Source: Lutjanus erythropterus (taxonomy: Eukaryota; Chordata; Actinopteri; Lutjaniformes; Lutjanidae). Taken from it: a stretch of 64,000 nucleotides of DNA. This document shows, one piece after another, positions 52,601 through 63,345 of the stretch. The DNA lies in the NCBI GenBank assembly GCA_020091685.1, contig CM034605.1, positions 24,892,470-24,956,469 on the forward strand. Direction: 5' to 3'. Position 1 is the first letter of the stretch. Each line of letters starts with the position of its first letter. The notes under the pieces were generated by a model, which did not search any database, had not been told where the DNA came from, and worked only from the letters and a program-made list of their open reading frames with translations. A program made the translations under genes and the position numbers.

Positions 52601-55600
52601 TCTAAAAAAAATCAATATCAATTTAAGTGTACACTCTGTGTAGAATATTTTCACAGCTTTACCCTGCCATTAGACAGCCTTTTCTGGTGGGAAATTGCTG
52701 CTATATATCACTCTCTCCAAACCAACCAAACTCCATTGACAAAATTAGTAATTTTATGTCAGAGAAGACAGGTGTTGCTGGTCTATCATTACCTTTATCA
52801 GCAAGTTTGTTTGTATTATTGTGTGACTGGTGTTTTAAAAGGTTAGTTTGGATTCACCAAAGTCACACAATAACACAAACAAACTAACAGATCATGGCAG
52901 CAGTAGACCAACAACTCCTTTGTTCTGCAGAGTAAAATGGCTGTTTTTGCTAAAGGAGCCTGGTTGGTTTGAAGAGAGCAATATATGGCTTATATGATGG
53001 TGGTTTCCCACCAGAAAAGGCTGTCAGATGGCAAAATAAATCAGTGAAAATATTCTAAATATAGTGTACGCGTAAACAGATAGAAGTTTTTTTTTGGCAG
53101 GCCTTATTATAAGTGGCTTAAATATGATTTGTTGCTGAGCCAGTTCACAGCAGTACAATGGTTTGCTTCCATGCTGGTTCTCCTCTCTGTTTTATGAACT
53201 GAACCCCCCACCACCCTTTAACTGGGGCAGAATGAGCAATAAGCCAACTGAAAAAAATGTTTTATAAATCCAATGATTAAATTTTACACTAGAAATCAAA
53301 ACTCTTCGTGGCACATGTCAAACTAAAGGCCCACAGACCAAATCTGACCCACCACCTGATTTTCTGTGGCCCGTGAGAGCTTGCAAAGAGTATTATTTTG
53401 CAATACAATGTGCCGTGGTGTCCTTAAACCACCTACCCAGAATGCATCTGGATTTGTTATCCACACACTGAAGGGGTCTACCCCCCAGATATCAGTACAC
53501 ACTACACAGCATCTTAATATCATGTAGCTGTTTTCAGCAGTGGTACTAGCTGGGTGGTGATAGTTAGTAATATAGAGCTGGGCAAAATGTCTATAACCAG
53601 AAAAGTTGACGCAGAGTGAAGGCAATTTAATGAAAGATAAGGAAAACAGATACATGTTTGTGCTTAATGGAGACAAGCTGGTATGTCTTATTCGTCTTAT
53701 ACTTCTTTGTATATTAAATTTTTTAAGACTTGGATCTAATTCTGGATGCTGCTAGAAGACCTGACGGGCTGATTGGACTATAACAGCGGCCATCATGGTG
53801 GCAGAGGACAAAACTCAATATTCACAATGGCACAAACAATGCTGGAAAACATATAACACAACAGGAAAGTCTGATTATGGACTATAAAACCAGGCGTCAC
53901 TTTTAGATGTTCATTATAGCCAGTGAGCTGTTAATGTGAGGACACACTGAGGGACTGTGGTGTCCAGTGTGAGTGTGTGCAGCCCCCTTCAGTCACAGCA
54001 GAGAACAAGGTGTGTTTGTTTACAGTACCTGCACTGACTGTGATTGCCTCCATGAACTGGTCTCTCCACGAGTTCGTCCCCACCACCAGAGCCAGGTTGG
54101 TCTTCTTGATCAGCTTGTCCACCGTGCTCTGTGTGATACGAAACCAAAATAAGTTTGAAATGCATCCATTATTTATACCCAGACTCAAATCTGCTTCAGT
54201 GGAGGCTGTTTTCTAAAAAAACAAGAAAAAAGAAAAAGAAATGCATGAGTTTCACCACATGATGGCAGTGGCATCCAGTTCCAGGCAGCAGAAAACCTCA
54301 CAGCAAAGAGAAACAAATATGGTGGGTATATTTTTGTATGAGGTTGCATATAAAACATATCTTGCATCCAGAAATGCATCTATGTGGGTTGGGAGGCCTC
54401 TGAAGAGCAACAGTCCCCCTCCTCCTGCTAAAATTAGACATATGTATCTGTTCTTTCAGGCAAAGTGGCAGCTGAATTAGTGAGTATTTCTGTTTGCCTG
54501 CATGGAAAACACTGGTTCCAGCTGTAGCAATCAGGCTGCGCCGGCTCTGTTTGAAGCGTGACCTTTCTCACCTTAAACTCGTATGATTCCTCAATAATGA
54601 CTTCCAGCTTGGAGTGTTCCCCCAGCACCGGTTTCCCCATCTCCGCGATCCGCCTGGCTTCCTCCTCGTCTGATGTCAGCTTCCTGTCTGGTACATCTGA
54701 GCGGTGAGGGCGAGAGGGAGCACAGCAAAAAGAAATCACAGTGAGAGGGATGGCAATCAAAATAGGAGGACGCTCGACTGATTAGCATGTTGTGTTGCAC
54801 TTCGCAGCGTACAAACAAAACATCAGAGGGTTGCCTCGCTGGGAACAGTTTGGATTTATTCAGCCTTTATAATGTTCAGGCTTCACCAAGAGGCAAGATT
54901 TGTTTTATGAGCAGTATTTAAGTCACATCTATCACAGTCAATCAGTGCACAGTGCAAAAACTAAGAGATTTATTGTAATAATGCTGACTAAGTAGTGTTT
55001 CTCTGTGTCAAGTGTCTTGGTGGTGGTCCAGCTCTGTTGTGTAAAGGTTAGACAGACAATCTTGCATGCTTGATCAATCCAGCAGCAAAAACAAACAGTG
55101 CAAAGGGAAATATTAGGTGCAGGTATATTTCTCTGTTGTTTTATTTATTTCCTATTATTATACTTTTATGCAAAAGGTCGAATATGTTATAAAGAGCTCT
55201 TGTTTTAACTCCATTGAGAAATCCTGCCAAAATCCTTAATTTTAAAGGGTCAATTAAAGAGATAGTTCAGGTTATTTAATGTGGGGTTGTATAATCATAG
55301 TCAGTGTATTATCTACAGTACATGTCGGTCAGCTCACACCCAGTTTGGGAAGCAGACAGGAGTACCAGCACAGAAGCTAAGAATGAATGGACATGGTCAG
55401 AAGCGAAAGGTATTTTAACCATTTAAAAAAGGTCCAAAAATCAATGTACATGTTTCAATGTATGCTATATTTAGAGTATTTTCACATCTTTATCTTGCCG
55501 TCCGACAGACCTTTATAGTAGGAAACTGCAGCTGTATAAGCCAAATACCGTTCTGTCCGCACCAACCAAACTCCATAGGCAAAATCAGTAATTTTGCATC

Positions 55601-58600
55601 CCAGAGCACAGGAGTTGCTGGTCAACTGCTGCCTTGTTTTTTGTGTTATAATGTGACTTCAGTGGATCAAAACAACACAGAAGTGACACAACAACACAAA
55701 CAAACCAACAGATTGAGGCAGTGGTAGACCAGAAACTGTCATATTCTGCAAAGTAAAATTACTGATTTTGCCTATGGAGCAATATTTGGCTCATATAACA
55801 GTAGTTTCTCACACATTTTTCACCACTTTACTATGTCATCAGACAGCCTTTTCCAATGGGAAACTGGTGTTATATAAGCCAAATATGCTCTCCCCAGACT
55901 AACCAGCCTCCTTTGGCAAAAACAGTAATTTTGCCTTGCAGAACATGTGGTTTGCTGGTCTACCTCTGCATTGATTGGTTAGTTTGTATTTTGTTTTGTG
56001 TGACTTTGGTGAAGCTGAACTAGCCTTTTAAATCACTGAAATCACACAATAACATAAACAAACCAACAGGACAAGGCAGCAGCTCCCATGTTCTCCGAGG
56101 TAAAATTACTGATTTCGCCTATGGAGTTTGGTTGAACAAGAGAGAGTGTGATATTTGGCTTACATGACGCCGTTTCCTGTCAGAACAGGCTGCCTGATGG
56201 CAAGGTAAAGTGGTGAAAATATTCCTTATATAGCACACACTGAAACTGATATTGATTTTGTTTAGATGTGCCTTTTTTTAGGACGCTAAAATACATTTCA
56301 TTGCTGATCCTGTCCACAGCAGTTCATTGCTTCACTTCGTGAACTTGCACTCCTGCTGCTCCATCAAACTGGTGGCTCTGACTGCCATCTACCGTCACTA
56401 ATACTCTGACTATGGATCAGTAATTCATACAGCTGCACTTCAAATAATCCGAACTATCCCTTTAAGGCCTTTCTTTACTCTTTTCAGAAAATACAAAATG
56501 ACTTCCCGGGCTCATGGAGGCCCTGATCAGTCCTTCTATCTGCCTATCAGACGTATCCTGGGTGTCTCTGCTGTGGAAAGGAGCCACAATGCTTCACAGA
56601 GCTTCTGAGTGCACTGCACACTACAAAGAGCGCCATAACATCAATTCTGTGCTGTCAAACTCTATCAAGAAGGAGCGGTTGTGCATCCAAAGGCCTCTCA
56701 TCCTGCTCTGTGTGTGACACCCCCACTGAGCCACCTGGTGCAGAGACCTTGTCATCTTTTATACGAGCCCTGAGTCCCAGCCTGCTGCTCTTTGCTGACA
56801 ACACGCTTACCATTAAATATTAATGTTGCCATTAAAGATCACAGCCAAGTCCCCTTGATAGGAGGGCGTGTCGTCGGCGAGCACGCGCACACACACACAC
56901 ACACATACACACATGCATAATATACCAGCGCATGAGTGCCTGAACACACGCACACACTTTTAAGCTAAATCAATTACACACTCAAGACAGTGTGTACCCT
57001 CAAGTCCTGACAGGATTTCTTTTGCTCATGTTTAAAATTTGATTATCCAGCCGTTCCTCTGCTCTGTGCTGCACCACGACATGACACAATTTCCTTGACA
57101 AGTAAAAGAAAAAAAAAATACTAAAACAATCCCAGAAAGGTAATTAAATTTCTAATTTCGGAACTGCGTGTTTTTTATCTTGACGGTTATCAAGTGTCCG
57201 TACCTTGCTCTTGACTGCAGAACATAATTTATGGATTTATGATTAATTTATCAGCTGATTAGTGTGAAAATCCATCATTAAAGTGCGGGAGAGAACGTGT
57301 GTTGTTTCTAACAGTGACAGCAGAGGAGGATCACAGTGTTGGCATGCAGTTTATTTATATCAAACCTCTCAAAGTACAGCAATTTCAAAGAAGTTGGGAT
57401 GCTGTGTAAAATCTATCACTCATTCTTGAGAATTGGGACAAAACCGTATTTTGTAGGGGGTTTTGATTTTTCATCAATTATGCTGAAAAAAAGGTCAAAC
57501 TCTTGGCGATTAAACCTTGTAACAGGTCAGCCTCCGAGTGATTAACTTTTTTAAAAATTAAATGTAGACGTAATTTTTTCACCATAGTCGTAATGAGTAG
57601 CCATTTAATGTTATAAAGTTGCTCAGAGTTCTCTAAACGCAAATCAAAATACACATTTTAAAACCATGATTCTTATTTAGATTTGATTTAGAAGGGCTAC
57701 GGAGGTGACGTGTTGTGGTTGAGACATATCTGATAGCAATTATTTAATGAAGTTTACCAGTGCTTGAGCAGTATTCCCGCCATTTTTTAAAACCAGGAAG
57801 TAAGACAGGGGTCTTCAGGGTACAGGTAACCCCTTTTTATGCCTGATTAAATCATGTTTTTAAACATTTCATAAATTACATATATTTCATATATATTGAA
57901 CCTTAAAGAATGCATTTTCACCAAAAAAAAAAAAAAAATGGAATTAAGAGTGTTAATGTGCAGGTATTAATATTTTTTTTTAAAGTTATTTTTAATAGCA
58001 CATGGTTTGTCCCAGTTCTCAAGAAAGGGTGGTAAACAGAAACAGAATATGATGACGTGCAAACACTTCACAACTTATATTCAATGTAATACAGTACAAA
58101 GAAAAGATATTTAATGTCCAAACTGATAAACTTCATTGTTGTTTTTGCAAATATAAGCTCATTTTGAGTTTCATGCAGGCTCAGCATGGAACTGAGTCGT
58201 GTCTTAGTGCCCACTGCTTGGCTAACTGTGCCATCTGTGAAGGAACCACTGATGCCGAAAGGTACATACGGGTTTTGGAGCAACATATGCTGCCATCTAT
58301 TCAGCGAGACAATGCCAAGACACATTCTGCACGTGCTGCAACAGCGTGGCTTCGTAGTAAAACGGTTCAGGTATTAGACTGACCTGCCTGCAGTTCAGAC
58401 CCGTCTCTCACTTAAAATGCGTGGCACATTATAAAGCTAAAAATGCAACAGCAGAGACCCCAGACTGTTGAAAACCAAAGTCATACATCAAGCAAGAATG
58501 GGAAAGAGTTTGTCTTTGAAAAGCCAAACACTTACTGAATGTTATTAAAAGGAAAGCTGATGTATCACAGTGGTAAACATGCTCCTGTCACAACTTTTTT

Positions 58601-58963
58601 GGGACATGGTACAAGCATCAAATATGTATATTTGCAAAAAAAAAAGTGAAAGTGAATCAGTTTGAACATTAAATGTCATCTTTGTTCTGTATTCAATTGA
58701 ACATAAGTTGAAAAGTATTTGCAAATCATGGCATTTTATTTGCATTTTATGCAACTTCCCAACTTTTTTGGAAGTTTGCAGTTTAAGGAGTACTGACTCA
58801 GAATCCTGCAAAATAAACCGTCATCCTCTGAGTGATTTTTCCACATCATGCAAGCGAGAGCCTCAGATTTACAGCTGCTGTTTAAACCACACCACACACA
58901 GAGGAAGGTGATGTTAGTGGAGATGCTGAGAGGAGGACAACTTACCGTCAGCTAACAACAGGG
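46243..58963 (-). CDS. slc8a3: slc8a3 (Na+/Ca2+ exchanger NCX3), 3' part only, 5 coding exons on the minus strand
   Basis: Exons 58946-58963, 54572-54696, 54029-54128, 49791-50063 and 46243-46619 join in phase to 893 nt. They encode the cassette ALLLAD, the end of calcium-binding domain 2 (AEMGKPVLGEHSKLEVIIEE), STVDKLIKKTNLALVVGT, an acidic loop, and the C-terminal membrane half with the alpha-2 repeat (GTSVPDTFASK, NVTGSNAVNVFLG) and final AYCHIEGF. Family: a plasma-membrane antiporter exchanging 3 Na+ for 1 Ca2+. The C-terminal residues (AIYW, AISVLLYRRR, GGPRG) resemble NCX3 more than NCX1, and linkage to ttc9/map3k9 agrees; slc8a4 is the main alternative. The large first coding exon and the mutually exclusive CBD2 exon were not found and should lie beyond 64000. 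Confidence 0.92.
46680..47009. mobile_element. TIR element (AGGGCTG family) in slc8a3
   Basis: GGGGCTGAACAATTAATCGG at the left and TCTTTCAGCCCT at the right, with AT-rich interior containing TCGCAAAACATATCGCA. It lies 60 bp upstream of the last exon. Confidence 0.55.
47010..48367 (-). other. slc8a3: slc8a3 last intron, remaining sequence
   Basis: No exon. Contains a short ACAAACAA-type simple repeat at about 47693-47732 and a 'tatttgcacccagggtg' motif repeated at about 47030, 47065 and 47130. Confidence 0.5.
48368..48974. mobile_element. 607-bp TIR element (TAAAGGGATAGTTCGG family)
   Basis: Left TAAAGGGATAGTTCGGATT and right AATCCAAACTATCCCTTTA are inverted. The TA at each end could be target duplication. 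Non-coding. Confidence 0.8.
49048..49532. repeat. pair of ~92-bp direct repeats
   Basis: 49048-49140 and 49442-49532 share TTTTTGACCCAT, CAAAATGTGGCCTGCA and GCCTAGCAGTTG in the same order, 394 bp apart. Confidence 0.8.
49791..50063 (-). CDS. slc8a3: slc8a3 exon (membrane helices, start of alpha-2 repeat)
   Basis: The acceptor is TTTCCCAG|AAGACG and the donor CCCAG|GTGAGT. 273 nt. It encodes the acidic loop EDEDEEDTGEERLP, helices in VMHFLTVFWKVLFACVPP and WACFFVSIIIIGLLTAVIG, and the alpha-2 start SVTAVVFVALGTSVP. Confidence 0.95.
50885..51290 (+). pseudogene. decayed hAT-type transposon fragment, copy 1
   Basis: Begins GTGTCAAACTCAAGGCCCAC, the common hAT terminus in vertebrates, and ends near ATGGAGACAAGCTGGTATGT. 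It parallels 53310-53715 throughout. Confidence 0.6.
52329..52398. repeat. hairpin-forming inverted repeat
   Basis: GAGAGTTAGATGAGAGGATC and its inverted partner (GATGAGAAGATTGATACC on the other strand) flank a loop of about 18 bp. Confidence 0.85.
52446..53250. mobile_element. fold-back element related to 48368 and 55255 elements
   Basis: Arms such as GAATATTTTCACAGC..ACAGCCTTTTCTGGTGGGAA (52643-52692) and the inverted CCACCAGAAAAGGCTGTCAG..GAAAATATTC (53010-53060) form an imperfect palindrome of about 440 bp. The left end GAAGGGAGAGTTGAAGTAGG is a diverged TIR; the right TIR is missing. Confidence 0.7.
53310..53715 (+). pseudogene. decayed hAT-type transposon fragment, copy 2
   Basis: About 400 bp matching copy 1. 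A broken frame after GCAAAATGTCT reads ENRYMFVLNGDKLVCLI in one phase, like the BED-domain N-terminus of ZBED5-type hAT transposases. Stops and a phase shift precede it. Confidence 0.6.
54029..54128 (-). CDS. slc8a3: slc8a3 exon (STVDKLIKK)
   Basis: The acceptor is ATCACACAG|AGCACGG and the donor GTGCAG|GTACTG. 100 nt, phase 0 to 1. It encodes STVDKLIKKTNLALVVGTNS then WRDQFMEAITVSA, near-invariant in vertebrate NCX proteins. Confidence 0.95.
54572..54696 (-). CDS. slc8a3: slc8a3 exon (end of CBD2)
   Basis: The acceptor is CCGCTCAG|ATGTAC and the donor TTTAAG|GTGAGA. 125 nt encoding DVPDRKLTSDEEEARRIAE to ESYEFK, the conserved end of the second Ca2+-binding domain. Confidence 0.95.
55255..56464. 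mobile_element. 1.2-kb TIR/fold-back element
   Basis: Left TAAAGAGATAGTTCAGGTTA and right AATCCGAACTATCCCTTTA are inverted. The interior holds several head-to-head copies of a CAGACAGCC..TATATAAGCCAAATA module. Confidence 0.8.
56889..56917. repeat. (AC)n microsatellite
   Basis: Short AC run with one interruption. Confidence 0.85.
57383..58774 (+). mobile_element. decayed Tc1/mariner-superfamily transposon
   Basis: Termini TTTCAAAGAAGTTGGGA and TCCCAACTTTTTTGGAAG are inverted. The remnant frame at 58164-58382 (EGTTDAERYIRVLEQHMLPS; RDNAKTHSARAATAWLR) matches the catalytic part of Tc1-like transposases as I know them. It ends at TGA 58380-58382 just after VLD. Confidence 0.8.
58946..58963 (-). 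CDS. slc8a3: slc8a3 18-nt cassette micro-exon
   Basis: The acceptor is CCTCCACAG and the donor G|GTAAGT. The 18 nt add codons for ALLLAD, matching the short ALLLNE-type cassette of NCX genes. Phase 1 in and out means it can be skipped without a frameshift. The next exon continues G|AT as Asp. Confidence 0.85.
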
Positions 58964-59490
58964 CTGTGGAGGAGGAAGAGGAGGAAGAGGAGCGGGGAAG
59001 GAATGGAAAAAAAACAGAAAAAAATGATGAGCAACAGAAAAGGAAAGAAGCAGGTTGATCAGGAGCAGAAAATGTGATGGGCTCAGGGAATGGCTGGGTA
59101 TTGACCCCAAGCTGTGATATATGTGGCACTGATTAATCAATCGGCTGAGGTAATGGGAGGAATATGGTTTTTTGTAGTTTTTTATGGGCGCGAAAGCACG
59201 ATCGAGGTTTATTAAGGGAAGAAATGTCCGATAGAAATCAACAAAATGGTGGAATATTTTGCGTCATGATCTTCAGCTACGAGCAGAACATTAACTCAAA
59301 ACTTTATTACTCACAGCTGTTGTCAGATGACTGAGTTTGCAGGTAATAATTACACATAAACCCTTATTTAACAAGTTCAGTATGCAATAGTGTTAGACCA
59401 ATATACACTCACTGGAACTTGGCCTTTTAATAAAACTAGACTTACCGCCTCACCAACCAGACAAGTTGTTCTTTACATTAATGTCCTGAC

Positions 59491-59770
59491 CAGTGGTGGA
59501 AAGTAACTTTAAAGTTCTTTTACTCAGGGAAATATTACATTATTTGACAGCTGTACTAGTTACTTTTCAAATGAAGATTTTACATTAAAGAAATATTCTA
59601 TAAAATACAATAAGTTAAAGATTTAAACAGTGGCTGCTCTAGTTTGGGCATGTTGTCTTGTCTCAGGTGACTTTTTCCTTTTAAACTTAACTTATGTATT
59701 GCGGTAGTGGTACTTTTACTCAAGTAAAAGACCTGAGTACTGAGTACTGAGTTATACTATGCAGTAGACT
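59491..59770. mobile_element. interspersed repeat fragment
   Basis: AGTGGTGGAAAGTAACTTTA and TACTTTTACTCAAGTAAAAG are hallmarks of a widespread teleost repeat, related to the ends of 24870-26218. Confidence 0.5.
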
Positions 59771-62700
59771 CTGAAGCAATTTTATAAAGGATTTTAAGTT
59801 TATTTTTTGGTGAAATACAAGTAATCATTATACATGCGTGATTCCAGTGAATAATTTGCACTGAGAAACATGCCGTCTACACTTAAAGACCATTTCTTTT
59901 TACAGAGGAGTACAGAGGACTGATGCACGGTGCAACAACAATCACCTGAAGCTCAGTACCAGTGGAACCAGTGAGCTTCTGCTGGACTGCAGTGCTTCAG
60001 AATGGATGTTACTGCAAAGAGGCTGGAAATTCTAAAACACAGATGCTTCACACAAATTTTCAACCCAGCAAAACAGAAGATTTGTACAATCAACCAAAGA
60101 TTGTTGTCACCAGTTCAGCATCTGGCTAAATGTGAAACATGGTCACAGTCTCTGCTTCAGTTCCTGAGTTATGGCCTTGAATTAGGGCGAGAAAAGTGTT
60201 TTTGCAGAACATTATGACATCACAGTGAAGCTGACCTTTGGCCTTTTGGATATAAAGTGTCACCACTTCATCATTTTATCCTAATTGCTATTTGTGTGAA
60301 ATATTGTCATAATTAGAGCGGGGCTGGTCAATATATCATGTGGCACCGCCTCTGACTGGTTTGAAAGGCTGAAAATGATGTAATTGTTTTTACTTGGCTG
60401 TTCTAGCTGTTATATTATTAGCCTTTACCCATTTAGTCATTATATCCACATAACAGATGATTATTTATCAAAGATGTCATTGAAAACACCAACAGTCATC
60501 CCTATGATATTGTCACAACATTGATTTATAAGTATTTGATCAAAAATGTTCTGATATTTGATTTTGTCCACAGTGCTCAGCCGTAACTCCACTAAAACTT
60601 CTGTATTCTAACTCATTATAAATGAATAATATAAATAAATCTAAATATTACAGCAAAATGCACTTAAAGTACTCCTGTCAGAGTTTTACTATTATATCTG
60701 ATGTTTCTGGTTTAATATTACTGCTGCATTAATGTGGACATTTCATTTTACTGCTGCACATTCTCATTTTAACTTTTGCACTAATTTGATAATTTGAATT
60801 TGAATGTTATTTTTGAGAAAATGTGTATTTTGAGATACATCTCAGAAATTACAGAATAGCCTAAAAATATCTATATATTATTTAGTGCATGAATTCTTGA
60901 GCTGTTGGAGGCACAGAGGCATAAAAAGAAGAATCTGAGCTACTTTTATTTCCCATCCATTGCATCATTATCATAACATAAAAATAGAAAACACACAGTG
61001 TTTGGATTTAAATGAACGAAACCTTAGATGTCATAGATAACACAGAATGAATAAGATAAATATTAGTATAGATTAAAATAAATTAATTATTTAAACAAAG
61101 TGCAACAGATCTCTTTAAATAACCCCTGAGGAGGATTAATTATAGATACACATTCAGTTTTATTAATAGGGTTAAAAGACTTTAGAATTTCAAAATTAAA
61201 GATGGATCAGATGTGGAAATTTTTTATTCATGGATATGAAATTTCCTGAATAGAATTAATGAGGTTACAGTTACAGTTTACAGGATCTTTTTTTTTTTTT
61301 TTTTTCAAAATAAAATGAACAGTGAGATTTGTTTGTCGTGCAGATTGCTGCTCTGTATGAAACAAAACTTAAATTGCATCTCATCCTTCTTCATAATAAC
61401 CACATTTGTTGGGGACATCTACAGACCTTGAATTATAACAGTTGGTGGGATCTAGATACATGAGATCCAGCGTTGCTGCTGTCGACATGTTGACGGTGAG
61501 GATGACAGGATTTTATTTGACAGCTTCAGTTGGGAGGCAGCAGATAAACAACAACAAAAAGCTGCCAGCAGCCTAAACACCTTGTTAGCATGTTAGAGAC
61601 TTTCTCCGTGTCTCATGGAGGCCTAAATGCAGCTTCAGAGCCTTTTCTATTCTCAAATCAAATTATATAAGAGGCAGTGAATCTTTGTAATAATTTAGAA
61701 TCTTAATAATTATTTCAGCATTGAAATGGAGCACGATATTAACTACAGGGAGCATCAATTAAAAGATGATGGTGGAATCAGCTTTTAAAGACTCAATATC
61801 AGTAAAATCGTGAAAACAGTCATATCTTAAATGGGAAGTGAAGTTAAACACATTTACACAGACATGCTCTATTTCACTTGGACTTATTATATCACACGTT
61901 TTCTGTAATGCAAGTTTCTTTTAATCAACTTTTCCAAGAAATAAAGAACAAAAGAACATAATGAACAACATGAAGTAAGATCTTACAAAGAATTACTGAA
62001 GGTAACAGAATAAAAGCGGGCGCATTGAAGTAGCAATTAGAAATAAAAATTACAAGAATGCACAGTGAATTATAAACAAGGAGAATCATAAATATATTTT
62101 TAAATTAGCTGTCACACTTGGAAAAAAATCCTTGTGACAGCATGTGCTGATGAGAGAGGGCTTCATCATTGTTCACAGAACAATACAACAACACGGCAGG
62201 CCGTAAACTTTACAAACTGAGTCTCTAAATCGCCACAAACCACAAAACTAACTGTGATGGAAGCATGAAGGCTGATCGAATCAGAGGTGCCGCATGAAGC
62301 CGGACAGTGATGGGAGAGACGCTCTGTGGTGCGCTGGGAATTTATTCCTGATCTATGAGCAGGATGCACGTTTTTAGTCTCTCTGACTCTGTAGAAATCT
62401 GATGTTTCACATCACAGATGATGAATAAATGTATTAAAACATGAGACTCATGTAGGCTGATATAGGAGTTTAGTGTAGCACTGAGCTGAAAAAATAGGAA
62501 GTTTGCTTGCATGTGGAGGAGGAGTCAAATGATGCACTGAACGGTCCTTTTTATGTGACTATGAGTTAGCAAAGCAAGTTAATAACCACCGTCGTGATAT
62601 CCGTTGACTCTGACTGGGGTTTTAAGTTTTGTCAAGCTAACTCATGCACAGAAACCCTGGCTGTGTTGAGCCTCCTTCATAAAACAGCCCTCAGGTTTAG

Positions 62701-63034
62701 CCAGTTTTTGTCTTTGTGTCTAATGCGCAGCCTCCCCGGCCTGCAAAAACACTAGTTGTCTGCTATGTGTTCTTTTTGCTGGCCTCCCTGATAGAAGCAA
62801 CCTTCCCCCCTTTTGGGAGAACAGTGTTTATGTGTTTATGTGCACCGCCATGTTTCTACAGTAGCCCAGAACAGACAAATCAAACAGTTCTCCTACACGC
62901 TTGGAAGGGAACAGTGAGACGAGTGAGAGTGTTATGCAAGGTCACAGCTAGATGCTACTAAATACTACAATCTGGTCCTTTAAAAAATTGTGATCAAACT
63001 TTATAGAAGTTCTTTTATAAATTATTAGTCCTTA
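59771..63034 (-). other. slc8a3: slc8a3 intron, right part
   Basis: Searched on the minus strand for the mutually exclusive CBD2 exon (EEYEK / EEPKW-like) and found nothing. Poly-T at about 61289-61306. Otherwise AT-rich and anonymous. Confidence 0.5.
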
Positions 63035-63345
63035 TGAGAGCGGCACAGTGGTGCAGTGGTTAGTGGTTCTGAGTCTGCATGTTCTCTTTGTGTCCACATG
63101 GGTTCTCTCCAGGTACTCTGGCTTCCTCCCACAGTCCAAAGACATGCAGCGTAACAGGTTAACTGGTGACTCTAACTGTCCATGGGTGTGTCCAGTGGTT
63201 GTCTGTCTTTATGCATCAGCCCTGCAATGAACCGGTGACTTGTTTAGGGCGTACCCAGCCTCTCGCCCAATGTCAGCTGGCATAGGCTCCACCCCCCCGT
63301 GACCCTTCAAGAATAAGCAGTTATGGACAATGAATGAATGAATGG
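63035..63345 (+). mobile_element. SINE-like interspersed repeat
   Basis: Starts with a tRNA A-box-like TGGTGCAGTGGTTAGTGG and continues CTTCCTCCCACAGTCCAAAG, GCCTCTCGCCCAATGTCAGC, ending in an ATGAATGAATGAATGG tail. The B-box region appears deleted. This is a very common teleost repeat by memory. Confidence 0.65.

Noticed and set aside
63040-63110. Possible tRNA gene at the A-box-like sequence
   Set aside because: No B box or cloverleaf; it is the head of a SINE-like repeat.
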